Positions 1-6,294 of a DNA stretch of 6,444 nt are shown here, in pieces. The DNA is from Pseudomonadales bacterium (lineage in GTDB: Bacteria > Pseudomonadota > Gammaproteobacteria > Pseudomonadales > UBA3067): NCBI GenBank assembly GCA_016763235.1, contig JAESUE010000204.1, positions 1-6,444 of the forward strand, in the 5' to 3' direction. A model generated the notes under the pieces. That model was given only the letters and a program-made list of their open reading frames with translations. It was not told the origin of the DNA and made no database searches. Within the stretch, counting starts at the first letter, position 1. The number at the start of each line of letters is the position of its first letter. A program made the translations under genes and the position numbers.

Positions 1-3000
1 ATAAGAAAAATAGGACTGCCCTGGGAAATCATCCGTCACCACAACATTTGTGGCATCGCCATTGCCCGCATTGACGACTGTAAGGGTGTAACTCACTGTG
101 TCACCCGCGCCGAGCAAACTCAGGTCGGATTTTTTACTCATGTATAACTCGGGCGCGGTGGAGCCGCCACCATTGTTGGGTGCGCCGACCAAAATATCAG
201 CAGTATCCGATAGGGCGGAAGTTTGGTCGCTTGAAATACTTGCTGTGTTGGTTAATAAACCGGTGGCCGTATTACTGACAGACGCATTGATTATTAGGGT
301 GCCGCTGCTACCTGCTGTGACAGTGCCTATTGGGTAGGCCGAGCCTGTTGGCGTTATAGAAACACCATTTAAGGTCGCGCTCGTAAAACTTAATCCTGCG
401 GGAAGAGAATCATCTATATCAACATTGCTGGCATTCGACGAGCCTGTATTGGCGTAATCTATAGTGTAAATTACGGCAGTGGTGCTGCTTTCAGGCACCG
501 TCGATAAATCGACTGTTTTATTGATGGTTAAATTAGCGGGAGGGGTCACGCAAAAGCCAGCGCCTGATTCTGCGAAAGTACTACCGCCAGAAATAGCATT
601 GGTCACGGTGCCATTATATTGAATTTGAACATCATAGCTCTGGTTGTTGTGTTGAGAACGTACTTCGAACACCCATAATAAACGGTGGTTTTTTTTCAAG
701 GTGCCGCTCACTGGCACAGAAAAACTTAATAGCCCTTTTGTGTTACCTCCAAAGCTGCTGATGATTTGTCCAAGCTGAACCTTAGTGCCTGATGTTGAAT
801 CATAATCGTATAGTGTGCTTTGTATATCCAGCCCAGGCCCATTAGAACGATCAATATAAAGAGTGGTATCTACAGTTCCAGAGAATTCTGTGTCCACCGT
901 TGTCGCGGGGTCTTGGTAGAATCGAACGGCCTCAAGAAATGCTGAGCCTGCTGTGGGAGCGGTAACCGTGACAGATGCACCAGTATCTGCGGCCAGTGGT
1001 ACGGGCAAGGTTGTCGCTACGTTTCGTGTGCCATCAAACCCTACACTGGCAGTGCTATCGCGGAAATAATAAGCGCTACAAGATGAACCCGTGATTCCTA
1101 CATTAACGGATGCATTAACGGCGCTGCCTCCATCCCAATTAATTTCCGCCGTATTGACTGCTGGGTTGGGTGATTCAAATGGGGTCGCAGCCGTGACAGT
1201 CACCGTGACCGAACCGGTTCCACTCGCTGCCACCGTGCCGATATTCCAAGTAACAATACCGGCTGACTCTGTGCCGCTTGCTGTGCTGCTGACGTATGCC
1301 ATTCCAGTGGGCAGGGTGTCGCTAATGACGACGTTACTGGCATCAGCGCCCCCGTAATTATCGTAGCTGAGTGTATAAGTGAGTGTGCCACCTGGCGCAA
1401 CTTGCACCGCTCCGGCGGTTTTTTCCAATGTGAATGCAGCAATATCAGACACTGGCAAACTGACATACAGGGCGCTTTGGGCCGTGCTTGAAACAGACGT
1501 GCTGGTCGGGTCAAGCCCTGAAAGGGTCGCTGAAGTCGTTAAGGTATTTGTCGAGAACCCTGCATCGACATCTAGCACCACACTGACACTTCCACTCGCA
1601 CCGGGGGCAAGGGTTCCAATTGCCCAGCTGACATTGCTCGCGGCGGTACAACTGTCACTGCAACTAGTAAACGTGGTGCCGCTGGGCAAGGGGCTAACCA
1701 GGCTTGTGCCAGTCACTATAACGGTAGATGGGTTGCTGTGATTTAAGGTGTATGTCACTTGCCCACTAGGGCTAGTACTGTAACTTGCTGGCGTAATATT
1801 GAGGGCGAGCCGCGCGCTGCCCACTGCAACGGCTATTGGGTCACTACTCAAATCACCAAAGCTACTTGTGGCACTCGCGCTGTCGTTGTAGTTCCCCGCG
1901 ACAGTGCTGGCTAAAGATATAAAGTTGAGTGTGGCGCTGGCATTTGCTGAAACAGTCACCGGCGAGCCAAAGGCCCACGTTAACGTTTGGCCGCTACTTG
2001 TCGGTTCCTCTGTGCCAAAATCACCCGTGCTACTGCTGGCTTGATAACTGAATCCATCGGGTAATTGATTGCTAAGGCTATCAATCGTCACATTATTAGG
2101 GTTGCCACTATTATCAACAGTCATACTAAAGGAGACAGCACCACCGGGGGCGATTTCACTGACATCGGCACTCACACTTAATTGCGGCGCCTCACCACAA
2201 ACATTCAGCGCCACACCCACCAATGCGGTTTGAATGCCCGTAACCTCAGGGTTGCCATACCAGTTTTCGCTTGAGCCTGCTGTTAGCGCAGGATTATGCC
2301 CAGGAAATAATGCCTGCTCTCCTGTAATCCATGCATTATTTATATACACCTGGCTCTGCGTATTTCCTGCAATATAGGAAAAAGTGCGGTTATCCACACC
2401 TGAAGCCGTCATACCGTTATCAACAATGGTATTGTCATCCACCGCTTGCACACCGATTAAATAACGGCCTTTTGGCAAGGCCGTTGAATCCCACGGTGCA
2501 GACCAGGTATTTAATGAATCAGCAACACCACTCGCGTTTGCTGCGTGCATCCATTCGCCACCCGCTTCATTCGCTGTGCCATCACCATCGGCATCGTACC
2601 AGTAGTAAAAATCCACAGCCTTCACAGAAGACACAACCTCGCCACTCACGACACCCAACACATCTTGTATAGTGGCGCTGAGCTGGTAACTTGCGCCGCA
2701 GCTGGAAGGCGCAAGCGCCGTTACTGACGCCACAATGGGCTGGCTATACGGCTCGGCTTTATCAAAAGAAATATAGTCACCAAATGGTGCGGGTTTATAA
2801 CTGTCAGCAGCCCAAGTTTTATTGATGGCGCAATCTTTTTGAAAAGGATTGTTAAGGCTATTTGCAGTACAAAACATCATCGAAATAGGGGTGCTACGGG
2901 TGATTTTAGGGCCTGGCTTACCCGAGGCATCCACCTCAGCCGAAGCATCAAGCATCGCTACGGGTATTTGATAATCCACAAAGTATTCATTACAACTATT

Positions 3001-3765
3001 GGTCGTAACGAGTTTTGCGCGCGTCGTGCCGTAATCCCAGGTGGTTTCTGCGGAACCATTTGGCCAACTATCTGTGGGGGTAACGGTCTCTTGAAAATTG
3101 AGTATTTTTTTACTGGTGGGGTCAATAAATGCCGTTGGGTTGTGGTCAATTAAACGCACAGACGCATCATTAATATAATCGATGGATTGTTGTGGCGTTT
3201 GCCCCCAGATGCCGGCTAGCGTATCAATGGCTGTACTCGGCCCGCCCGAAGAGCCATTGATATGGGCGGCCAGATTACGATAACCACTGCCATCAATATC
3301 AAATAAAACCGTCCATAGCCCTGAACTCCATGGGCTTGAACTACTAAACGCACCGGTGTTTGGCCCCGTGGCATAGGTATTGGCAATTTGTTCAACACGC
3401 CAGCGGAACATGATTACGTCTTCGGCAGCGCTTGTTCCTTGGTGAAGGTAGTAATAAATACTGGGTAAATTTTTATCGATACAAGATGAAGAAATGTTGA
3501 CATAGTTTTGCGGCGTAGTACCGCCGTTAGAATCATCTTGGGCGCGAGGGTCGTTCACGCTATTTTGAAACCGCGTATAGGGTTTCCAATCACCGCAGTT
3601 ATCACCACAGTCTGTTGCGTTGGCTGGTTCGCTCGGCCAAGCAACGGGGTCATGATGGGTTGCTAACCCTGCACCGGCATCCCAAATTGGCGGAAAGGGG
3701 TCCGCTGACGCAATAAACGATACTAAAAATAGTAAACTAGCCCGTAACCAATACCGTTGATTCAA
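1..3765 (-). CDS. Large secreted DUF11-repeat surface protein (C-terminus beyond window)
   Basis: An open frame of 1255 codons with no stop runs off the left edge, so the C-terminus is missing. The TTG start is chosen because GGAGGG lies 7 bases upstream and the protein then opens with a good Sec signal peptide: basic MNQRYWLR, a hydrophobic stretch to about residue 19, and a likely cut after ASA (residue 21). Residues 22-525 form a region I cannot assign. It has a Cys pair (C53, C57) and an EF-hand-like acidic loop DADGDG at 391-396. DUF11-like repeats (TIGR01451 type; PGG, YT(L), N.G...A.NV, D.LP.G, W.IG.(L/V) signatures) begin near 526, 651, 778, 1075 and 1205, the last cut by the edge. 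Residues about 893-1070 are a different, beta-rich insert. Repeat two carries a Cys pair (C702, C706). DUF11 proteins are typically long extracellular proteins, so a surface or adhesive role is inferred. No anchor or sorting signal is visible, and the ligand is unknown. Confidence 0.5.
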   Translation of the reverse strand, partial: MNQRYWLRASLLFLVSFIASADPFPPIWDAGAGLATHHDPVAWPSEPANATDCGDNCGDWKPYTRFQNSVNDPRAQDDSNGGTTPQNYVNISSSCIDKNLPSIYYYLHQGTSAAEDVIMFRWRVEQIANTYATGPNTGAFSSSSPWSSGLWTVLFDIDGSGYRNLAAHINGSSGGPSTAIDTLAGIWGQTPQQSIDYINDASVRLIDHNPTAFIDPTSKKILNFQETVTPTDSWPNGSAETTWDYGTTRAKLVTTNSCNEYFVDYQIPVAMLDASAEVDASGKPGPKITRSTPISMMFCTANSLNNPFQKDCAINKTWAADSYKPAPFGDYISFDKAEPYSQPIVASVTALAPSSCGASYQLSATIQDVLGVVSGEVVSSVKAVDFYYWYDADGDGTANEAGGEWMHAANASGVADSLNTWSAPWDSTALPKGRYLIGVQAVDDNTIVDNGMTASGVDNRTFSYIAGNTQSQVYINNAWITGEQALFPGHNPALTAGSSENWYGNPEVTGIQTALVGVALNVCGEAPQLSVSADVSEIAPGGAVSFSMTVDNSGNPNNVTIDSLSNQLPDGFSYQASSSTGDFGTEEPTSSGQTLTWAFGSPVTVSANASATLNFISLASTVAGNYNDSASATSSFGDLSSDPIAVAVGSARLALNITPASYSTSPSGQVTYTLNHSNPSTVIVTGTSLVSPLPSGTTFTSCSDSCTAASNVSWAIGTLAPGASGSVSVVLDVDAGFSTNTLTTSATLSGLDPTSTSVSSTAQSALYVSLPVSDIAAFTLEKTAGAVQVAPGGTLTYTLSYDNYGGADASNVVISDTLPTGMAYVSSTASGTESAGIVTWNIGTVAASGTGSVTVTVTAATPFESPNPAVNTAEINWDGGSAVNASVNVGITGSSCSAYYFRDSTASVGFDGTRNVATTLPVPLAADTGASVTVTAPTAGSAFLEAVRFYQDPATTVDTEFSGTVDTTLYIDRSNGPGLDIQSTLYDYDSTSGTKVQLGQIISSFGGNTKGLLSFSVPVSGTLKKNHRLLWVFEVRSQHNNQSYDVQIQYNGTVTNAISGGSTFAESGAGFCVTPPANLTINKTVDLSTVPESSTTAVIYTIDYANTGSSNASNVDIDDSLPAGLSFTSATLNGVSITPTGSAYPIGTVTAGSSGTLIINASVSNTATGLLTNTASISSDQTSALSDTADILVGAPNNGGGSTAPELYMSKKSDLSLLGAGDTVSYTLTVVNAGNGDATNVVVTDDFPGQSYFSY

Positions 3766-3772
3766 AAGAACG

Positions 3773-3778
3773 CCCTCC
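3773..3778 (-). promoter_or_regulatory. Shine-Dalgarno that fixes the TTG start of the DUF11 gene
   Basis: On the minus strand GGAGGG sits 7 bases before TTG at 3765-3763. No ATG or GTG lies close by in this frame ahead of the signal peptide. The next in-frame ATG is far downstream (near residue 122), which would remove the signal peptide. Confidence 0.5.
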
Positions 3779-3844
3779 AATAGGCAGTTTTATCGCTTAG
3801 TATTTATTTATGATGTAAGAGGTGTAACGCGCAGGTCGGTTTTT

Positions 3845-3863
3845 CCGTGCTCTAAATACACGG
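3845..3863. other. Short inverted repeat upstream of the DUF11 gene
   Basis: CCGTG (3845-3849) and CACGG (3859-3863) form a 5-bp inverted repeat with a 9-base A/T-rich spacer, about 80 bases upstream of the DUF11 start. It could be an operator-like dyad or a remnant at the 3' side of the broken transposase. The stem is short enough to occur by chance. I found no confident -35/-10 pair in this 158-base gap. Confidence 0.5.
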
Positions 3864-3923
3864 TCGAGAGATGGTTGGCGCAAGCTAAACCGTGATAGCG
3901 TTCTCAAATTAGATACTTAAACG

Positions 3924-4559
3924 TTAGTTCAGTTTTGCTAGGGCAGCGAGTAGGTTGCGGGTATGAGTGATTGAAGCGCAGGGGATGTCGCTTCTATGTA
4001 ATGCCATGCAGGTCAGCAGAGCCTCTTCTGTTAACAGTGCTTGGGACTTGAACCTTGATTCCCAGAAGTGCCCTGTACACGGATCTTCTATATTAGCCTG
4101 ACGGGCAATGGGCTCGTTTAAGCGTTTCATAAACCAACTCAGGCTAGCCAGTCGAGTACGGTATACAGCAATACAATCACTGACGGGTTGTAGTTCGGCT
4201 GGGCTTAAGGTGTCGCCAGAATGCCAGCGTTGAACTAAAAGGGGCCCTTTAAATAATGAGGTTCATCGTTCGATAATTTCGAAGTCGCTTAGATTATCAA
4301 TTTCACCCGAAGAGAGCTTTACCACGATATGAATATGATTGGACATAACAGAGTAGGGGCAGATATCCACGGCGAATATTGATGAGAGAATTCTAATGCG
4401 GTTTTCAATCCATTGCCGGCGGTGTTCGTAGTTTTTACCCGTTAGCGGATCTTTATCACATAAATAAGCCCGCCGAACACAGTGTGAAATGACGTGATAA
4501 TAAGGGCTGTCACAAATTGACACCAATTGTTTTCGGGCTTGCGTCAAGGTAAGCTCCAT
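3924..4559 (-). pseudogene. Broken REP-associated (RAYT/Y1-type) transposase
   Basis: RAYTs are single-strand HUH endonucleases related to IS200/IS605 TnpA that act on REP palindromes. The first 98 codons hold PYYHVISHCVRRAYLC (residues 19-34), KDPLTGKNYEHRRQWI (36-51) and the HUH metal-binding motif in VMSNHIHIVV (H75, H77). An in-frame TGA at 4265-4263 follows. The same frame continues without any shift through FKGPLLVQRW, SWFMKRLNEPIARQAN and CTGHFWESRFKSQALL to CMA, all recognisable family blocks, and stops at 3926-3924. The family normally reads ERW..LFKGPLLVQR here, so the TGA replaces the expected Trp and needs only one base change from TGG. After CMA the usual YVDLNPIRA block is absent, and a 25-residue unrelated tail ends the frame. 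The total of about 211 codons is well below the roughly 300 I recall for this subgroup. It is most likely inactive. A sequencing error could explain the TGA but not the missing C-terminus. Confidence 0.5.
3973..3994. repeat. Hairpin where transposase homology ends
   Basis: GAAGCG (3973-3978) and CGCTTC (3989-3994) form a perfect 6-bp stem around a 10-base loop. It lies directly after the last recognisable transposase residues (CMA). It may mark a recombination or REP-type junction, or may be chance. Confidence 0.5.
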
Positions 4560-4860
4560 TTAGCCGCCAAGCAACGAAGAGTTAATGTTCGGGTGTTATG
4601 GTGGCTACTTGCTTTGTATAAGTGCTGCCTTTGTATACAGCACATGGGTTGAGCAACATGAGGGCAATATTTAAGGAGTTTAGGATGCCTGTCCCAGTCC
4701 CATTAGCTCATGCTGGGTGCACACCAATACATCAGACTAAACTTATTGGGACAATGAGTGATTCGAGTTTAGAGTGTTTTAAAAGGGCAACTGCGGGTTA
4801 GATTACAGCTTCGTTTCGCAAACTTATTATGTGACACGTTAGCAGCATAAGGAAAAGCAT
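4560..4860. other. Spacer between transposase remnant and nucleotidase gene
   Basis: This gap separates two divergent genes and should hold the promoters of both. I see no strong sigma-70 pair. The nearest candidate for the rightward gene is TTGCTT (4609-4614) with GTATAC (4633-4638) at 18-base spacing, which is weak. An inverted repeat GTGCTG (4622-4627)/CAGCAC (4638-4643) overlaps that -10-like site. The only coding candidate is the doubtful 38-codon ORF listed separately. AAGGA at 4849-4853 is the ribosome binding site of the nucleotidase gene. Confidence 0.5.
4685..4801 (+). CDS. Doubtful 38-residue small ORF
   Basis: ATG at 4685 follows a full AAGGAG (4673-4678) with 6 bases between, and the frame runs 38 codons to TAG. 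It reads MPVPVPLAHAGCTPIH and so on, with a Pro-rich start, two Cys and no membrane segment or motif I recognise. It ends 59 bases before the nucleotidase start on the same strand, so co-transcription is possible. The ribosome binding site is the only positive evidence. It might equally be a chance frame or a scrap of an older gene. Confidence 0.5.
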   Translation: MPVPVPLAHAGCTPIHQTKLIGTMSDSSLECFKRATAG

Positions 4861-5793
4861 ATGGCGTATCCAATACATAGGAAATTAGTAATAGGTTGTG
4901 CCTCAAGTGCATTGTTTGATTTGACTGACTCAAATGCAATCTATGAAAACAAGGGAGAATCTGAGTACCGGAAATACCAGAAAGAAAAGAAATACAAGGT
5001 CTTAAAGAAGGGGGCAGCGTTTCCGTTTATTAAACGATGCCTAAATATTAACAAATCATTTCCAGACAAAATACCTGTAGAAGTTGTTTTACTTTCTAGA
5101 AATGATCCTGATACTGGCTTGCGTGTATTTAATTCAATTCAGTCATACGGATTGAATATAACGCGTGCAGGTTTTCTTAGTGGGAAATCGCCATATCCGT
5201 ATATCCCAGCATTTAATATTTCACTATTCTTATCGGCAAATGAAGTTGATGTGCGAAATGCGATTGATGCTCACTATCCTGCTGGTACGGTTATACAGTC
5301 AGAAGTATGCGATGATGAAAATGATGTTGAACTAAGAGTCGCTTTTGATTTTGATGGAGTTATTGCTGATGATGAAGCAGAATCAGTTTTTCAAGAAAAT
5401 GAGAGTATAAGTGCATTCCAAAAGCACGAAAAATATAAAGTTAATACTCCTCATAATCCAGGCCCTTTAAATGATTTCTTTAAGAAATTATCTTTCATAC
5501 AAAAACTTGAAATAAGGAAAGAGAAAAAAGACGCTACCTATAAGCGAATCATTAGAATTGCGATTGTTACAGCGAGAAGTGCTCCCGCTCACGAGAGAGT
5601 GATTACAACATTGAATGATTGGGGGGTTATGCCTGATGAGACATTTTTCTTAGGGGGCGTAGAGAAGCATAGAGTTCTAGAGGTATTGAAGCCACATATC
5701 TTCTTTGATGATCAATTGAGGCATTTAAAATCACCAGCGGGTAATATTCCCGCGGTACACATACCCTTTGGCATAATTAATAAAAATGGCTAA
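4861..5793 (+). CDS. Cytosolic 5'-nucleotidase, cN-I (NT5C1/PF06189) family
   Basis: This 310-residue protein is predicted to hydrolyse nucleoside 5'-monophosphates to nucleoside plus phosphate in the cytoplasm, using the Mg-dependent HAD mechanism. Family blocks appear in order: SSALFDL (15-21), GAAFPFIKRCL (51-61), VEVVLLSRNDPDTGLRVFNSI (73-93 overall), GKSPYPYIPAFNISLFLSAN (108-127), HAD motif I FDFDGVIADDEAE (162-174; D163 expected nucleophile, D165 acid/base), motif II VTARSAPAHERV (236-247; T237), FFLGGVEK (262-269; K269 a candidate motif III lysine) and motif IV FFDDQ (281-285). The length is near full size for the family. The ATG start has AAGGA 7 bases upstream. Motif I reads DFDGV, where the vertebrate enzymes I remember read DGDAV; both satisfy DxD. 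Its substrate preference (AMP, IMP or deoxy forms) cannot be read from sequence. The gene is AT-richer than the DUF11 gene, stands alone between mobile-element remnants and is probably acquired. Confidence 0.5.
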   Translation: MAYPIHRKLVIGCASSALFDLTDSNAIYENKGESEYRKYQKEKKYKVLKKGAAFPFIKRCLNINKSFPDKIPVEVVLLSRNDPDTGLRVFNSIQSYGLNITRAGFLSGKSPYPYIPAFNISLFLSANEVDVRNAIDAHYPAGTVIQSEVCDDENDVELRVAFDFDGVIADDEAESVFQENESISAFQKHEKYKVNTPHNPGPLNDFFKKLSFIQKLEIRKEKKDATYKRIIRIAIVTARSAPAHERVITTLNDWGVMPDETFFLGGVEKHRVLEVLKPHIFFDDQLRHLKSPAGNIPAVHIPFGIINKNG

Positions 5794-5803
5794 TTGAGTA
5801 GCC

Positions 5804-5820
5804 AAGGGTCTTTCCCCCTT
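5804..5820 (+). terminator. Weak hairpin 3' of the nucleotidase gene
   Basis: AAGGG (5804-5808) pairs with CCCTT (5816-5820) around a 7-base loop, beginning 10 bases after the stop codon. The position suits a terminator, but the stem is only 5 bp and no T-tract follows, so intrinsic termination is doubtful. Confidence 0.5.
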
Positions 5821-5913
5821 AACCCCCGCAACACCTTGCATACCAATCTGATTAACGTAGCGTGTTATCGAATATATTTAGCAAAGTCAGGCTGGTGCTC
5901 CTCATCCTAGATT

Positions 5914-5928
5914 AACGTTCCCACGCTC
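5914..5928. repeat. Half-site of a CGTTCCCACGCTC-type interspersed repeat
   Basis: AACGTTCCCACGCTC matches one arm of a palindromic repeat (arm GAGCGTGGGAACG) that I recall as scattered through many gammaproteobacterial genomes. The complementary arm is not found next to it, so this would be a truncated copy. Recognition is from memory only. Confidence 0.5.
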
Positions 5929-5970
5929 AACCAGTAAGTGCACCACTGGATTTTAAAACCGTTCAGTATA

Positions 5971-6023
5971 ATTAGGGGTCAGATTAGGGGTCACAGATTA
6001 GGGGTCAGGTAATTAGGGGTCAG
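5971..6023 (+). repeat. Four near-tandem ATTAGGGGTCA(G/C) repeats
   Basis: Copies lie at 5971-5982, 5983-5994, 5997-6008 and 6012-6023. Three read ATTAGGGGTCAG and the second ends in C. Start-to-start spacing is 12, 14 and 15 bases. The last copy continues into GTGTATTTTATCATG. I recall GGGGTCAG runs of this sort flanking RAYT/IS200-like transposase genes in proteobacteria, which fits the transposase remnant elsewhere in the window, although it is about 1.4 kb away. Confidence 0.5.
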
Positions 6024-6059
6024 GTGTATTTTATCATGTCATTATTTAGGGCGCGCAAT

Positions 6060-6071
6060 AATCGGGGTCAA
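6060..6071 (+). repeat. Diverged fifth GGGGTCA copy
   Basis: AATCGGGGTCAA shares the GGGGTCA core with the four copies to its left but differs in the flank (AATC instead of ATTA). It stands 48 bases after the fourth copy. It may be a decayed or independent member of the same repeat family. Confidence 0.5.
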
Positions 6072-6099
6072 AGTAGCATTTATTCTTGCCAAAGAACGG

Positions 6100-6294
6100 T
6101 CAGCGCGGATAGATGTAACTGCAGTTAGCTTCAACGGTCCTGATAATAGTCCCCGAATATTCTGCTCCCGTTAATGAGTGTGCGTCAAATCGGGGTAGGA
6201 TTAAAGTATCCATTAATTGCGCTATTGCCAATAGTCCAGCTCGTGAGGTGAGTTGATCGTTCGTTGTGTCGAGTTTATAGAGTAGAACAGTCAT
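6100..6294 (-). pseudogene. Possible N-terminal fragment of a DDE transposase
   Basis: The 64-codon frame opens MTVLLYKLDTTNDQLTSRAG and continues LLAIAQLMDTL. This resembles the N-terminus of IS4/IS1380-type transposases, where an LT.RAGL...A.L segment precedes a FP.P..NRGY block. Here similarity stops at about residue 39 (RFDAH), and the remaining residues look unrelated, so only the first fragment of a roughly 400-residue protein would survive. A TATAAT hexamer (minus strand, 6351-6346) lies about 50 bases upstream and could be a leftover -10, though no good -35 matches it. The assignment rests on a short segment recalled from family patterns. A chance frame is a real alternative. Confidence 0.5.
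6116..6127. repeat. 12-bp perfect palindrome TAACTGCAGTTA
   Basis: TAACTGCAGTTA is its own reverse complement and lies within the divergent tail of the transposase-like frame. It could be a protein-binding site or a junction relic. Such palindromes also occur by chance. Confidence 0.5.

Larger units (their letters stand above)
5794..6099. other. Gene-free tract with repeat debris
   Basis: No frame here looks coding. The tract holds a weak hairpin after the nucleotidase gene, two copies of GATTAACGT (5850-5858 and 5910-5918), a CGTTCCCACGCTC half-site and the GGGGTCA repeat cluster, each listed or discussed separately. It reads as accumulated mobile-element ends, not a promoter region. Confidence 0.5.

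Noticed and set aside
98..3153. Several plus-strand frames of 60-120 codons and minus-strand frames out of register with the DUF11 gene
   Set aside because: They overlap the continuous 1255-codon minus-strand frame, lack ribosome binding sites and have low-complexity compositions expected from antisense of Ser/Thr/Ala-rich repeats.
4609..4638. Promoter TTGCTT-18-GTATAC for the nucleotidase gene
   Set aside because: Both hexamers match the consensus poorly and the site is more than 200 bases from the start. It is mentioned only as the best weak candidate.
4836..4860. GTTAGCA before the nucleotidase start as an integron cassette boundary
   Set aside because: It does not fit GTTRRRY, and no matching attC-like inverted repeat pair is visible after the gene.
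5971..6071. CRISPR array
   Set aside because: The repeats are only 12 bases with spacers of 0-3 bases, unlike 23-47 base repeats with similar-length spacers.
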